Shown here: in pieces, positions 30,866 through 41,272 of the stretch | Layout of the letters: every line of letters starts with the position of its first letter | Numbering within the stretch: the first letter of the stretch is position 1 | Position numbers and translations under genes: made by a program | Notes under the pieces: model-generated | What the model was told of the DNA's origin: nothing | The model's input: only the letters and a program-made list of their open reading frames with translations | Database searches by the model: none | Assembly: GCF_029457495.1 (NCBI RefSeq) | Contig: NZ_CP120361.1 | Location: 3,488,001-3,552,000, forward strand | DNA: 64,000 bases | Origin: Chelativorans sp. AA-79 | Lineage (GTDB): Bacteria; Pseudomonadota; Alphaproteobacteria; Rhizobiales; Rhizobiaceae | Reading direction: 5' to 3'

Positions 30866-31426
30866 CTACGACTCCCCGCGCTTCAGCGCGGCGGCCTGCG
30901 CCCCCGCCCTTCGGCGCTCGACGCGGGCCTTGCGCAGCGCCTCTTCTTCCTCCTGCGAAGGGCCGGTCCGAGGAGCCGCCGCGCGGCGCTTCTTCTTGAA
31001 CGGGGCCATGCCGGCGCGGGCCAGCGCGTCGGCGCGCTCGTTCTCCGGATGGCCGGCATGGCCGCGCACCCAGTGCCAATGCACCTTGTGGCGGCGGCGC
31101 GCCTCGTCCAATGCCTGCCAGAGCTCGGCATTCTTGACCGGCTTCCTGTCGGCCGTCCGCCAACCATTGCGCTTCCAGCCCTCGATCCAGCCGGAAATGC
31201 CGTCGCGCAGATAGTTGCTGTCGGTGTGCAGATCGACCTCGCAGGGTTCCTTCAAGGCGTTCAGCGCCTCGATGGCCGCCGTGAGCTCCATGCGGTTGTT
31301 GGTCGTCTGCGCCTCGCCGCCCGAAAGCTCCTTCTCGGCGCCGTTGTAGCGCAGCACCGCGCCCCAGCCGCCCGGCCCCGGATTGCCCGAGCAGGCGCCG
31401 TCGGTGAAGATCTCTATCCTTTTCAC
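30866..31426 (-). CDS. rnhA: Ribonuclease HI
   Basis: A 186-residue enzyme that cleaves RNA in RNA-DNA hybrids. All four catalytic acids are present, one residue earlier than in E. coli RNase HI: Asp9 ([17 protein letters not shown]), Glu47 (NNRMELTA), Asp69 (LHTDSNYL) and Asp133 ([12 protein letters not shown]). A basic C-terminal tail of about 35 residues, rich in Lys/Arg/Glu ([11 protein letters not shown] onward), exceeds the E. coli protein and may aid nucleic-acid binding. It starts with GTG overlapping the thrB stop (GTGA), so it is translated as the last gene of the ispH-thrB-rnhA string. Confidence 0.95.
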   Translation of the reverse strand: MKRIEIFTDGACSGNPGPGGWGAVLRYNGAEKELSGGEAQTTNNRMELTAAIEALNALKEPCEVDLHTDSNYLRDGISGWIEGWKRNGWRTADRKPVKNAELWQALDEARRRHKVHWHWVRGHAGHPENERADALARAGMAPFKKKRRAAAPRTGPSQEEEEALRKARVERRRAGAQAAALKRGES

Positions 31427-32391
31427 GCGACGACCACCCCGTATTCGGACGCGGCCTCGACCTGGCGGTGGAAGCGCAGGCGGCGCAGATATTCCATGGG
31501 ATCGCGCTTCTTCACCAGAGCGCCGTCGGGAATGGTGAGCCAATCGTGCAGCCGCGTCAGCATGAAGCGCAGGGCTGAACCGCGCGCCAGAAGAGGCAGT
31601 GCGTCGATCTCGGCCTGCTCCAGCGGCCGCACGCTCTGATAGCCGGCGAGAAGCGCGCCCCCCTTGGTGATGTTGTAGGAAATATCCTTCTCGAAGCACC
31701 AGGCATTGAGACAGGTGGCGATATCGTAGGCGAGCAGGTCGTTGCAGGCGAAATAGAAGTCGATCAGCCCCGAAACCTCTCCGCCCAGGAAGAAGACATT
31801 GTCGGGGAAGAGGTCGGCATGGATCACTCCCGAGGGCAGATCCTTCGGCCAGCCGTGTTCCACAGCCGCGAAATCCGCCTCCACTTCCCGCGCCAGGCCG
31901 GGCTCCACCTCATCGGCGCGCGCCCTCGTGCCGTCCCAGAGCCGCTGCCAGCCTTCCGGATCGAGCGCATTGGCCCGCCGCAACGGAAAGTCGGCCGCGG
32001 CCCGATGCAGCCCGGCAAGCGCCTTGCCGACAGCATGGCAGTGCTGCACCGTCGGGCGCCGCATCCACATCCCTTCCAGAAAGGTGATGAGGGCGGCGGG
32101 CCTGCCGGCAAGCTCGCCGATGATGCCGCCGTCGCGCCGTGCGACCGGCTGCGGACAGGAGACGCCCTTCTTCGCCAGGTGCTCCATGAGCCCGAGAAAG
32201 AAGGGCAGATCCGCCCTCTCCACCCGCCGCTCATAGAGCGTGAGGATGAAGGCGCCGGCAGTGGTGTGCAGAAGATAGTTCGAGTTCTCCGTTCCCTCGG
32301 CGATGCCCTTGTAGGACAGCAGACCGCCCACCGCGTATTGGCGGAGAAAGGCGCCGAGTTCTTCTTCGGAGATGTCGGTGTAGACGGCCAT
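31423..32391 (-). CDS. thrB: Homoserine kinase (aminoglycoside-phosphotransferase fold)
   Basis: A 322-residue kinase of the ThrB2 type used by alphaproteobacteria, unrelated to the GHMP kinase ThrB of E. coli. The APH fold is shown by [16 protein letters not shown] (nucleotide loop), the Brenner motif [14 protein letters not shown] (catalytic Asp) and [18 protein letters not shown] (metal-binding Asp). It phosphorylates homoserine to O-phosphohomoserine, the substrate of the ThrC encoded earlier in the window. It overlaps rnhA by 4 bases. A MITE-like repeat lies between it and ispH, within what would be their shared transcript. Confidence 0.94.
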   Translation of the reverse strand: MAVYTDISEEELGAFLRQYAVGGLLSYKGIAEGTENSNYLLHTTAGAFILTLYERRVERADLPFFLGLMEHLAKKGVSCPQPVARRDGGIIGELAGRPAALITFLEGMWMRRPTVQHCHAVGKALAGLHRAAADFPLRRANALDPEGWQRLWDGTRARADEVEPGLAREVEADFAAVEHGWPKDLPSGVIHADLFPDNVFFLGGEVSGLIDFYFACNDLLAYDIATCLNAWCFEKDISYNITKGGALLAGYQSVRPLEQAEIDALPLLARGSALRFMLTRLHDWLTIPDGALVKKRDPMEYLRRLRFHRQVEAASEYGVVVA

Positions 32392-32448
32392 CTTGAAATA
32401 CCGTCCTAGTGGAGACCGGGATGCATGGCCAATGAAGTGAGCGCCGTG

Positions 32449-32581
32449 CCCCCTCTCTTGCGACTTCTAACACTTGGCCTTCGGCTAAGATGTTGAAATC
32501 GCTTATCTCCCCCTTGGCGGGGGAGAAAGAAAATTCTTGGACTTAGCAAAGCCAAGCCCCTAGAATTTGCAAGAGAGGGGG
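32449..32581 (+). repeat. MITE-like palindromic element, copy 1
   Basis: A 133-bp element bounded by perfect 13-bp terminal inverted repeats, CCCCCTCTCTTGC (32449-32461) and its complement (32569-32581). Inside are further hairpins: one around TTGGCC-TTC-GGCTAA, one CTCCCCC-loop-GGGGGAG and one AAATTCT...AGAATTT. The left about 75 bp is clearly homologous to the repeat at 45544-45706, read in the opposite direction. It carries no gene. It sits 18 bp past the ispH stop and 57 bp before thrB. No obvious target-site duplication is seen. Confidence 0.85.
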
Positions 32582-32599
32582 TCATCAGCACAGCCACTC

Positions 32600-33604
32600 C
32601 TATCCCACGCCGTTGACGAAGGCCATGTCGGCCTTGGTCAGTTCCACGTCGCGCAGCGCCCGCATGACGGGGAAGTTCTCGAGCTCCTCGGCCGTCACGG
32701 CGAGATCGACGGTGACGTCGTAGCGTTCGGCGAAGGCGTCGATGATCTCGTCGACGATGATCTCGGGCGCGGATGCGCCCGCCGAGAGGCCGAGCACCGA
32801 GAGCGGGCCGATCTCGCCCCAAGGGATTTCCGACGCACGCTGCACCAGCAAGGCGCGGCTGGCCCCTGCCCTTTCGGCCACTTCCACCAGGCGGCGGGAG
32901 TTGGACGAGTTGGGGGCGCCCACGACGAGGAACATATCCGCGCCCGGAGCGGCCGCCTTCACGGCATCCTGCCGGTTGGTGGTGGCATAGCAGATGGATT
33001 CGGCTGCGGGCGCCTGGATATGCGGGAACCGCGCTTCCAGCGCACGGATGATCCCCGCCGTGTCCTCCACGGAAAGCGTCGTCTGGCTCACGAAGCCGAG
33101 TTCGGCCCCTTCCGGCGGGGTGAAGCGGGCGGCGTCGTCCACGGTCTCGATCAGGGTCACGGCGCCCTCGGGCAGTTGCCCCATGGTGCCGATCACCTCC
33201 GGATGGCCGGCATGGCCGATCAGAAGCACGTGGCGGCCGAGCCGCTGGTGGCGCATCGCCTGCTTGTGGACCTTCGAGACCAGCGGGCAGGTGGCGTCGA
33301 GATAGAAGAGATTGCGCGCCACAGCATCCGCGGGAACGGATTTGGGCACGCCATGGGCGGAAAACACCACCGGCCGCTCGCGATGATCGTCCGGAATCTC
33401 GTCCAGCTCCTCGATGAAGACGGCGCCGCGCTCCTGCAAGCCTTCCACAACATAGCGGTTGTGCACGATCTCGTGGCGCACATAGACCGGGGCGCCGTAT
33501 TTCTTGAGCGCGAGCACGACGATCTGGATCGCCCGGTCGACGCCGGCGCAAAAGCCGCGCGGCCCGCACAACCGCACCGTCAGCTTCTGCTTCTGTGAGC
33601 CCAT
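32600..33604 (-). CDS. ispH: 4-hydroxy-3-methylbut-2-enyl diphosphate reductase
   Basis: A 334-residue iron-sulfur enzyme catalysing the last step of the MEP isoprenoid pathway (HMBPP to IPP + DMAPP). The three cluster-binding Cys are in [11 protein letters not shown] (Cys19), LDATCPLV and [11 protein letters not shown]. The catalytic Glu/His contacts lie in [14 protein letters not shown] and GHAGHPEV. The dxs gene in this window catalyses the first step. AGGGG lies 7 bases upstream of the ATG. The gene follows SURF1 by 52 bp and precedes thrB, after the MITE-like repeat. Confidence 0.96.
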   Translation of the reverse strand: MGSQKQKLTVRLCGPRGFCAGVDRAIQIVVLALKKYGAPVYVRHEIVHNRYVVEGLQERGAVFIEELDEIPDDHRERPVVFSAHGVPKSVPADAVARNLFYLDATCPLVSKVHKQAMRHQRLGRHVLLIGHAGHPEVIGTMGQLPEGAVTLIETVDDAARFTPPEGAELGFVSQTTLSVEDTAGIIRALEARFPHIQAPAAESICYATTNRQDAVKAAAPGADMFLVVGAPNSSNSRRLVEVAERAGASRALLVQRASEIPWGEIGPLSVLGLSAGASAPEIIVDEIIDAFAERYDVTVDLAVTAEELENFPVMRALRDVELTKADMAFVNGVG

Positions 33605-33656
33605 CCAATTCCCCTATTCTTGCCGCCCGGAAAGTGGGGGCGGCGGGCGGTCCCTG

Positions 33657-34409
33657 TCAAGCTTGCGGGCGACCGCCTCCCCGCCCGCGGCGGAACCAGG
33701 CGACCAGGACGCAGACCAGCGCGAACGCCAGACCATACCAGGTGACGGCATATTGCAGGTGGTTGTTCGGCAGGTTTATGAGGGTCACGCCGCCCACTGG
33801 CAAGCCGCCGGGATTGGGCGCGTCGTTCGCATCCACATAAAAGGGATAGACTTCCGCCGGATCGAGACCGGCCGAGCGGGTCATCGCCGCGAGGTCCTTC
33901 CAATAGAAGATGTTCTTGGCGAGATCGTTGTCGGGCACGATGAAGGACGGCTTTTCCGCCGGCGCCGTGCGCGCGAGCCCGCCGATCTCGACCGCGCCTT
34001 CCACCTGGCCCTCGGCCCGCGTACCAGGGTCTTTGCGGTCATAGGGCACGAAGCCTCGGTTGACGAAGATGTATTTCCCGTTCGCCAGTTCGAGCGGTGT
34101 ATGCACGAAGAAGCCGGATCGCCCCTCCCAGGTGGCCAGGTAGTGGCGCTCGGCCCCGTGCAGGAACGTGCCGGAAAGCACGGTCGGGCGGTAGTCGATG
34201 TCCTCACCGCGATCATAGAGCGCGGCGATCTCGTCGAACGGTACCGGCTGAGAGGCGATCCGCTCGTCTATGCGCTGCAGGAGCCCTTCCTTCCAATGCA
34301 GGCGCTGCACCTGCCACGTGCCCAAGGCCAGAAGCAGCAGAAAAACGGGAATGCTGAATGCCAGCAGCACCCAGCTCCGCCGGCCCATCGCCTTTTGCTC
34401 GATGCTCAT
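33657..34409 (-). CDS. SURF1-family cytochrome c oxidase assembly protein
   Basis: A 250-residue inner-membrane protein with one helix at each end (about 13-33 and 222-240) and a periplasmic domain between, the SURF1 topology. Signatures are LGTWQVQRLHWKEGLL, VNRGFVPYDRK and the C-terminal NNHLQYAVTWYGLAFAL. Bacterial Surf1 helps insert heme a into subunit I of aa3-type oxidases, consistent with the adjoining cta genes. The start overlaps the DUF983 stop by 4 bases (ATGA), so the two are translationally coupled. Confidence 0.93.
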   Translation of the reverse strand: MSIEQKAMGRRSWVLLAFSIPVFLLLLALGTWQVQRLHWKEGLLQRIDERIASQPVPFDEIAALYDRGEDIDYRPTVLSGTFLHGAERHYLATWEGRSGFFVHTPLELANGKYIFVNRGFVPYDRKDPGTRAEGQVEGAVEIGGLARTAPAEKPSFIVPDNDLAKNIFYWKDLAAMTRSAGLDPAEVYPFYVDANDAPNPGGLPVGGVTLINLPNNHLQYAVTWYGLAFALVCVLVAWFRRGRGGGRPQA

Positions 34410-34792
34410 TCGGGTTGATCCAGGCGCCCTTCCGCCGCCTCGTTGCGGTATTGCAGCGCGATCAGGAGCCCCTTGATCAACCGGAGCGCCGTCAGCGACA
34501 GCACGAGGATCAGCGGGATCCAGAGCACGAAATGGAGCCACAGGGGCGCATTCGTGGAAACCTCCATCCAGAGCGCCAGCCCGACGACGATGAAACCGAT
34601 GATGAGGATGACGAAGACGGCCGGGCCGTCGCCGGCGTCCGCGAAGCTGTAGTCCAGCCCGCAATTAGCGCAGCGCCGACCCACCGTGAGAAAGCCGGAG
34701 AAGAGCCTGCCCTCGCCGCAGCGCGGGCAGCGGCCGGAAAGTCCGGCGCGGACCGGATCCACCGGTGGCCATACGGCCTTGTCTTCACTCAT
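34406..34792 (-). CDS. DUF983 family membrane protein
   Basis: A 128-residue protein. The N-terminal zinc-ribbon-like segment has CPRCGEG and CANCGLDYSF (two C-X2-C pairs), followed by two membrane helices (about 48-72 and 80-105). DUF983 proteins occur almost always within cytochrome oxidase clusters, and a role in oxidase assembly is presumed but unproven. The frame is open upstream. MSEDKAVWPPVDP at 34792 with GAAGG upstream is chosen. A strong terminator hairpin ends only 14 bases before this start, so expression depends on read-through from ctaE or a cryptic promoter. Confidence 0.86.
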   Translation of the reverse strand: MSEDKAVWPPVDPVRAGLSGRCPRCGEGRLFSGFLTVGRRCANCGLDYSFADAGDGPAVFVILIIGFIVVGLALWMEVSTNAPLWLHFVLWIPLILVLSLTALRLIKGLLIALQYRNEAAEGRLDQPE

Positions 34793-34805
34793 CACGCACA
34801 CCTTC

Positions 34806-34842
34806 AAAAAACAAGGGGCAGCCGCCCTTCCGCGGCCGCCCC
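34806..34842 (-). terminator. Intrinsic terminator between ctaE and DUF983
   Basis: On the minus strand an 11-bp G+C-rich stem (34832-34842 with 34815-34825, one G-U pair) with a 6-base loop is followed by TTGTTTTTTG. It lies 24 bp past the ctaE stop and 14 bp before the DUF983 start. It should end most transcripts of the upstream oxidase genes and so act as an attenuator for the genes beyond. Confidence 0.75.
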
Positions 34843-34865
34843 TCTGTAGCGAATGAACCCGCTCC

Positions 34866-35747
34866 TCAGTGCGCGATCGTGGCACCCGCCGACGCCCACA
34901 CATAGACGAAGGCGAAGAGGAACAACCACACCACGTCGACGAAGTGCCAGTACCAGGCGGCTGCCTCGAAGCCGAAATGCTGCTGCGGCGTGAACTGGCC
35001 GGCGATGGCCCTGAGCAGGCAGACCGCCAGGAAGATCGTGCCGACGATCACGTGGAACCCGTGGAAGCCGGTCGCCATGAAAAAGGTCGCGCCATAGATC
35101 GAATCGCGGAATGCGAACGGCGCGTGCATATATTCGTAAGCCTGCACGCAGCTGAAAAGCACGCCCAGCGCCACGGTCAGCGCAAGACCGGCGACAAGCC
35201 CCCTGCGATCGTCCTCGAGCAGTGCGTGGTGCGCCCAGGTCACCGTCGTGCCCGATAGCAGCAGGATGATCGTGTTGTAGAGCGGCAGGTGGAAAGGATC
35301 GAGCACCTCCACGCCATGGGGCGGCCAGGTGCCGCCGGTGAACTCGGCACGGCTCACCTGTACCGGATCGCCGGGAAAAAGGCTGGCATCGAAGAAGGCC
35401 CAGAACCACGCCACGAAGAACATCAGCTCCGAGGCGATGAACATGATCATGCCATAGCGCAGATGCAGCGAGACGACCCGCGTATGGTGCCCCTCCTGGC
35501 CCTCCTTGATGGTGTCGCTCCACCAGGAGAACATGGTGTAGAGGATGATCAGCAGGCCGATCAGGAAGATCCAGAACCTGGCGCCGGCGAGATCGATGCC
35601 CAGCAGCGGGAACGAGTTGCCTTGCGCCGCCTTCATCCAGGCGATGGCGCCCAGCGCCATGATCAGAGCGCCGACGGAGGCGATGAACGGCCATGGGCTC
35701 GGATCGATGATGTGATAGTCATGTTTTTTTGCGTGGGCTTCTGCCAT
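34866..35747 (-). CDS. ctaE: Cytochrome c oxidase subunit III
   Basis: A 293-residue seven-helix membrane protein of the aa3-type oxidase. It starts [20 protein letters not shown] and shows the conserved subunit-III blocks [40 protein letters not shown] and [14 protein letters not shown]. It ends [23 protein letters not shown]. It stabilises the core enzyme and binds lipid. GGGGGATAAA precedes the ATG. The gene lies 1 bp after the ctaG stop, at the end of the compact ctaB-coxF-ctaG-ctaE run. Confidence 0.97.
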   Translation of the reverse strand: MAEAHAKKHDYHIIDPSPWPFIASVGALIMALGAIAWMKAAQGNSFPLLGIDLAGARFWIFLIGLLIILYTMFSWWSDTIKEGQEGHHTRVVSLHLRYGMIMFIASELMFFVAWFWAFFDASLFPGDPVQVSRAEFTGGTWPPHGVEVLDPFHLPLYNTIILLLSGTTVTWAHHALLEDDRRGLVAGLALTVALGVLFSCVQAYEYMHAPFAFRDSIYGATFFMATGFHGFHVIVGTIFLAVCLLRAIAGQFTPQQHFGFEAAAWYWHFVDVVWLFLFAFVYVWASAGATIAH

Positions 35748-35748
35748 T

Positions 35749-36354
35749 TTATCCCCCGAGCTTCTGGGTCTTTGAAGTATCCGTCGCCGGCGCCTCGACC
35801 GCTTCGGGATGCTTCGGATAGAAAGTGTAGGAAAGCGTGATCGCCTTGAGGTTCTTCAATTCGGGCACGTTCACGATCTCCGGATCGACAAAGAACTGGA
35901 CCGGCATGTCGTAGCTCTGCCCCGGCTCGAGCGTTTGCTCGGTGAAGCAGAAGCACTGGATCTTGTTGAAATAGGCCCCGGCCATCTCGGGCGTCACATT
36001 GTATGTGGCCGTGCCGGTGGTGGCCTTGGCCGCCAGGTTCCGGGCCGTGTAGGAGATTTCCTGCGTCTCGCCGATCCTGAGCGTGACCTCGCGCTGCTTG
36101 GGCTGGAATTCCCAGGGAACGCCGCTGGTGTTCGCGTCGAAGCGGACGACAATCGTCTTGTCGAGGATCTTGTCGGAATACTGCTCGACGCGCTGGGTCG
36201 TGCCGCCATAGCCGGTGACCTGGCAGAAGAGCCGGTAGAGCGGCACGGCGGCATAGGACATGCCCACCATGCCCACGAAAACGCCCGCGCAGACGGCAGC
36301 CACGCCGAGGTTCCGACGATCACGCGCGGGTGCGGGTTTTCCAGGGCTCGTCAT
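35749..36354 (-). CDS. ctaG: Cytochrome c oxidase assembly protein CtaG/Cox11
   Basis: A 201-residue copper chaperone that delivers Cu to the CuB site of subunit I. A single N-terminal helix (about 16-38) anchors a periplasmic Ig-like domain. The copper-binding pair is in [15 protein letters not shown], and the conserved FYPKHPE-type end is present. [23 protein letters not shown] is the usual post-helix block. It starts 6 bp after the coxF stop and ends 1 bp before ctaE, so the genes are tightly linked. Confidence 0.96.
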   Translation of the reverse strand: MTSPGKPAPARDRRNLGVAAVCAGVFVGMVGMSYAAVPLYRLFCQVTGYGGTTQRVEQYSDKILDKTIVVRFDANTSGVPWEFQPKQREVTLRIGETQEISYTARNLAAKATTGTATYNVTPEMAGAYFNKIQCFCFTEQTLEPGQSYDMPVQFFVDPEIVNVPELKNLKAITLSYTFYPKHPEAVEAPATDTSKTQKLGG

Positions 36355-36360
36355 GTGTCC

Positions 36361-36519
36361 TCACATCCCCCGGTCGAAAATGCCGGGCCCGAGCTTCAAT
36401 ATGCTGCCCAGGTACACGATGATCACGAAAGCGGCCAGCGCCAGGGCAATCGCGATCGAGCGGTTGCGCCGCGCCTTGAGCTGGGCCTCCGTCGGCTTCA
36501 CGCGGTCCTCCTCGGGCAT
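36361..36519 (-). CDS. Small membrane protein CoxF-like
   Basis: A 52-residue protein: a charged N-terminus (PEEDRVKPTEAQLKARR), then one hydrophobic helix (IAIALALAAFVIIVYLGSI) and a short tail. Its position, one base after ctaB and 6 bp before ctaG, is where rhizobia and related bacteria encode a tiny oxidase-associated protein often called CoxF. Identification therefore rests mainly on context and size. It probably sits in the inner membrane and helps oxidase assembly or stability, which is inference. Confidence 0.75.
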   Translation of the reverse strand: MPEEDRVKPTEAQLKARRNRSIAIALALAAFVIIVYLGSILKLGPGIFDRGM

Positions 36520-36520
36520 C

Positions 36521-37483
36521 TCAGCCTCCGAACCGCGCGAAAAGCCCGTCGCAGAGAAGGGCGGCGAAGATGGCGAAGAGATAGACGACCGAATAGCCGA
36601 ACAGCGCCTTCTCCGGGCGCATCGATCCATCCGCCCCCCTGCCCGCCAGAACGCGCCAGGAATACCAGACGAAGGCCGCGCCCAGCGCCGCGGCCACGAC
36701 GCCGTAGCGAAGGCTCGCAAAGCCGAGCACCGCGGGCAGCACGCCGCTGACGGCAACCAGCACGGCATAGACGAAGATCTGCCGGCGCGTGGACGCGGCC
36801 CCCGCCACATTGGGCATCATCGGGATGCCGGCACGGCCATAGTCACTGCTCTTGAAGAGCGCCAGAGCCCAGAAGTGAGGCGGCGTCCAGAGAAAGATAA
36901 TCAGGAAGAGAACCAGGCTCTCGACGCTGACTGTCCCCGTTATCGCGGCCCAGCCCACGACCGGCGGCAGCGCGCCCGCCGCCCCGCCGATGACGATGTT
37001 CTGCGGCGTCGAGCGCTTCAGCCACATCGTGTAGACCACCACGTAGAAGAATATGGTGAAGGCGAGCAGGCTCGCCGCCAGCCAGTTGGCCATCAGGCCG
37101 AGCGTCATCACCGCGAAGGCGGAAAGGAAGAGGCCGAAGCCGAGCGCCTCGCCCGGGGCCACGCGGCCGGCGGGCACCGGCCTGCCGGCCGTGCGCGCCA
37201 TCACCGCGTCGATATCGGCGTCATACCACATATTGAGCGCGCCGGACGCCCCCGCGCCGACCGCGATCGCCAGGATCGCGATCAAGGCCAGGAACGGATT
37301 GAGACTGGCCGGGGCGAGCACCATTCCCACAAAGGCCGTGAAGACGACGAGCGACATGACCCGCGGCTTGAGCAGCGCGATGAAGTCGCCGGCCGTCGCC
37401 TCGGAAAGGCGCACTGCGTCCTCATGAATGTGCTCGCGCTCGACCAGTGTCATCTGTCCCGTTGTCTTTCCGGTTCTGCCCAT
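36521..37483 (-). CDS. ctaB: Protoheme IX farnesyltransferase (heme O synthase)
   Basis: A 320-residue UbiA-superfamily prenyltransferase with about nine membrane helices. The Mg-diphosphate-binding motif is [19 protein letters not shown] (NxxxDxxxD), with [14 protein letters not shown] as the second polar loop. It converts heme B to heme O, the precursor of the heme A used by this aa3 oxidase. It lies 45 bp downstream of ctaD and is followed immediately by coxF, ctaG and ctaE. An alternative in-frame start ten codons in (MTLVEREH) is possible. Confidence 0.96.
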   Translation of the reverse strand: MGRTGKTTGQMTLVEREHIHEDAVRLSEATAGDFIALLKPRVMSLVVFTAFVGMVLAPASLNPFLALIAILAIAVGAGASGALNMWYDADIDAVMARTAGRPVPAGRVAPGEALGFGLFLSAFAVMTLGLMANWLAASLLAFTIFFYVVVYTMWLKRSTPQNIVIGGAAGALPPVVGWAAITGTVSVESLVLFLIIFLWTPPHFWALALFKSSDYGRAGIPMMPNVAGAASTRRQIFVYAVLVAVSGVLPAVLGFASLRYGVVAAALGAAFVWYSWRVLAGRGADGSMRPEKALFGYSVVYLFAIFAALLCDGLFARFGG

Positions 37484-37528
37484 AGCTAGCGCGGCCGGGA
37501 CGTCGCTCCAGGCCGCGCGTTGTTTTCC

Positions 37529-39184
<1,656 letters not shown>

Positions 39185-39217
39185 CTACCGCTCCAATTAT
39201 CCCCGGATCGCCCGCCG

Positions 39218-40087
39218 TTACTCGGCCGCGGCGATCTTGTCCTCTTCCTTGCCACTGTCGATCGACGCCATCAGCGCGCGGTTGGCGCCCGCCAGGTCTT
39301 CGTGCGCGGCTGCGTACCAGGTCTGGAACTGCTCCTGCGAGACGACGCGGATCGCGATCGGCATGAAGGCGTGATCCTTGCCGCAGAGCTCCGAGCATTG
39401 TCCGTAATAGAGGCCTTCGCGATCGGCCTTGAACCAGGTCTCGTTGATGCGGCCGGGCACCGCGTCGACCTTGATGCCGAAGGACGGCATGGCGAAGGAA
39501 TGAATCACGTCGCTGCCGGTCACCAGCACGCGCACGGTGGTGTCCACCGGCACGACCACTTCGTTGTCCACCGCCAGGAGGCGGGGATACTGGGCGATGT
39601 CCTCCTTGCCGGCCTCGGCCCGGTCACCGTCCTGCAGGAGCAGCGAGGTGAAGCTCAGCGGGTTTTCCGGATCCTGGTACTCGTAATCCCAGTACCACTG
39701 CACGCCGGTGGCCTTCAGCGTCAGCGCGGGCTCCTCGTCGGGCGTGTACTGCCGGGTGAGGAGCTGGAAGGAGGGAACGGCGAGGAACAGGAGCACCACC
39801 ACGGGCCCGACGGTCCAGAGGACCTCGATGAGCGTGTTGTGGCTGGTGCGCGACGGCACGGGATTGGCGCCAGCGCGGTAGCGGATGATGCACCAGGCAA
39901 GCAGCGCCATCACGAGAAGCACGATCGGGGCGACGAACCACAGCGTGTATCTCTCGAACCAGACGATCTCTTCCATGATGCTCGTGGCGGCATCCTGGAA
40001 CTGCATCTCCCAAGGTGCCGGCTGTGCCGCCAAAGCACCGGTGGCGGAAAGCGACAGCGCCCCAAGGCCTGCTGCAAATCTCTTCAT
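39218..40087 (-). CDS. ctaC: Cytochrome c oxidase subunit II
   Basis: A 289-residue subunit carrying the CuA centre that accepts electrons from cytochrome c. It has a signal peptide (FAAGLGALSLSATGALAA), two helices (about 45-65 and 88-108) and a periplasmic cupredoxin domain. CuA ligands are SDVIHSFAMPSFGIK (His) and GQCSELCGKDHAFMP (Cys, Glu, Cys, His, Met). The aromatic GVQWYWDYEY docking region is present. It is first in the cta string. ATG 40087 with GAGG upstream is preferred; an ATG 12 bases earlier is also possible. No cytochrome c domain is fused. Confidence 0.96.
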   Translation of the reverse strand: MKRFAAGLGALSLSATGALAAQPAPWEMQFQDAATSIMEEIVWFERYTLWFVAPIVLLVMALLAWCIIRYRAGANPVPSRTSHNTLIEVLWTVGPVVVLLFLAVPSFQLLTRQYTPDEEPALTLKATGVQWYWDYEYQDPENPLSFTSLLLQDGDRAEAGKEDIAQYPRLLAVDNEVVVPVDTTVRVLVTGSDVIHSFAMPSFGIKVDAVPGRINETWFKADREGLYYGQCSELCGKDHAFMPIAIRVVSQEQFQTWYAAAHEDLAGANRALMASIDSGKEEDKIAAAE

Positions 40088-40439
40088 CACCCTCGTCATC
40101 TCCCGATCAACGCGCCTCCTGCAGCCGCTTTGCATGCCGTATGGCAAAATGCGGCGGCGCGGGAAAGCCCTGTTGAGATTCCTGGCTCTTATCGGCGCGT
40201 TCAAATCATACTCTCTTCGGAACCGCAAGAAAGGCATCTTGCCTCAGATGCGGCATTTTTGCGCTGGCGGCAGGCGCGGGCGCCGATTGACGGAGAAACC
40301 GGACCGCGCCCCAGTTCCGTCCGATTCCTGGGGAAATGTGTCGCGCAAACAGACAGGCTGCGTCGATCCGGCAGCGCCGCCCTTCCTGCCGGGCGCGCGC
40401 CGCGATAGATTGGCGCGATTCGAGAGAAAGCGAGGTTCC
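40088..40439. other. Intergenic region between ctaC and the ialB-like gene
   Basis: This 352-bp divergent gap must hold the promoters of the cytochrome oxidase operon and of the IalB-like gene. I see no supported gene, tRNA or strong palindrome. A short hairpin-forming GGCGGCAGGCGCGGGCGCC stretch lies near 40266-40284. Long frames across the gap have no ribosome-binding site and look like composition artefacts. Confidence 0.5.
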
Positions 40440-40958
40440 ATGCCTCTGTTGGCACGTGTGGCGGCAATCGCCCTGACCCTGGCCGCGGCCCTGCCCGCCG
40501 CGGCCCAGCAGCAGCAGCCGCAACAAAACGGCAATGTGCGCTCCACACATGGCGCGTGGTCGATCGTCTGCGACACGCCCGCGGGCGCTTCGAGCGAGCA
40601 GTGCGCGATGATGCAGAACGTCGTGGCGGAGGACCGGCCGGAAGTGGGCCTCTCCGTCGTCGTGCTGCGCACGGCCGACGACAAGGCCGAGATCCTGCGT
40701 GTGCTTGCGCCGCTCGGCGTGCTGCTTCCCAACGGGCTCGGCCTCAATGTGGACGGGAAGGATATCGGCAGGGCCTACTTCGTGCGCTGCTTCCAGGACG
40801 GCTGCTACGCCGAGGTGATCCTGGAAGAAGAGCTGCTGGAAACCCTGCGCACCGGAGAGTCTGCCACCTTCATCGTCTTCCAGACGCCGGAGGAAGGGAT
40901 CGGAATTCCCGTCGACCTCAACGGCTTCGGAGAAGGCTTCGACGCACTGCCGCGATAA
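40440..40958 (+). CDS. Invasion-associated locus B (IalB) family exported protein
   Basis: A 172-residue secreted protein with signal peptide ARVAAIALTLAAALPAAAQQQQ and a short Gln-rich spacer. The IalB core is recognised by THGAWSIVCDTPAGASSEQCAMMQ, LPNGLGLNVDG, YFVRCFQDGCYAEVILEEELLETL and a C-terminal PVDLNGFGEGFDAL. Bartonella IalB promotes erythrocyte entry, but the family is widespread in non-pathogenic rhizobia as a periplasmic protein of unknown role. The start at 40440 is chosen to expose the signal peptide; the frame is open far upstream. It is divergent from ctaC. Confidence 0.9.
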   Translation: MPLLARVAAIALTLAAALPAAAQQQQPQQNGNVRSTHGAWSIVCDTPAGASSEQCAMMQNVVAEDRPEVGLSVVVLRTADDKAEILRVLAPLGVLLPNGLGLNVDGKDIGRAYFVRCFQDGCYAEVILEEELLETLRTGESATFIVFQTPEEGIGIPVDLNGFGEGFDALPR

Positions 40959-41076
40959 ATCGCGCCAAGGGCATTTCCGCCGCCTCGTGATCGGCTTGGG
41001 GCTGGATCAACCCGTCTCTTCTCTCTACATGTGTAGGGCCACGGTCCATCAACTTGATCGCCGGTAGCGTGGGACG

Positions 41077-41214
41077 GTTCAGGCATGGATCCTCGGGTCA
41101 AGCCCGAGGATGACGAAGGCAGAAAGGTTTCCGCTAATCGCCAACGCCGGAGACTTGCGGAGACCTCCTTGTCCTCGTCATCCTCGGGCTTGACCCGAGG
41201 ATCCATGCCTGAAC
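41077..41214. repeat. Long inverted repeat (40-bp perfect arms)
   Basis: Arms at 41077-41116 and 41175-41214 are perfect complements over 40 bp, separated by 58 bp. Each arm itself contains the smaller palindrome CCTCGGG-TCAAG-CCCGAGG. The element fills much of the 314-bp gap between the IalB-like gene and tldD and carries no gene. The arm motif resembles palindromic units scattered through many rhizobial genomes. In RNA it would form a very stable stem, 59 bp before the tldD start. Confidence 0.9.
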
Positions 41215-41272
41215 ATCGACACGCCGCCAGCGTTTCAAACAAGAGCCGTGGGTAAATCAGAGGATACCGCCC

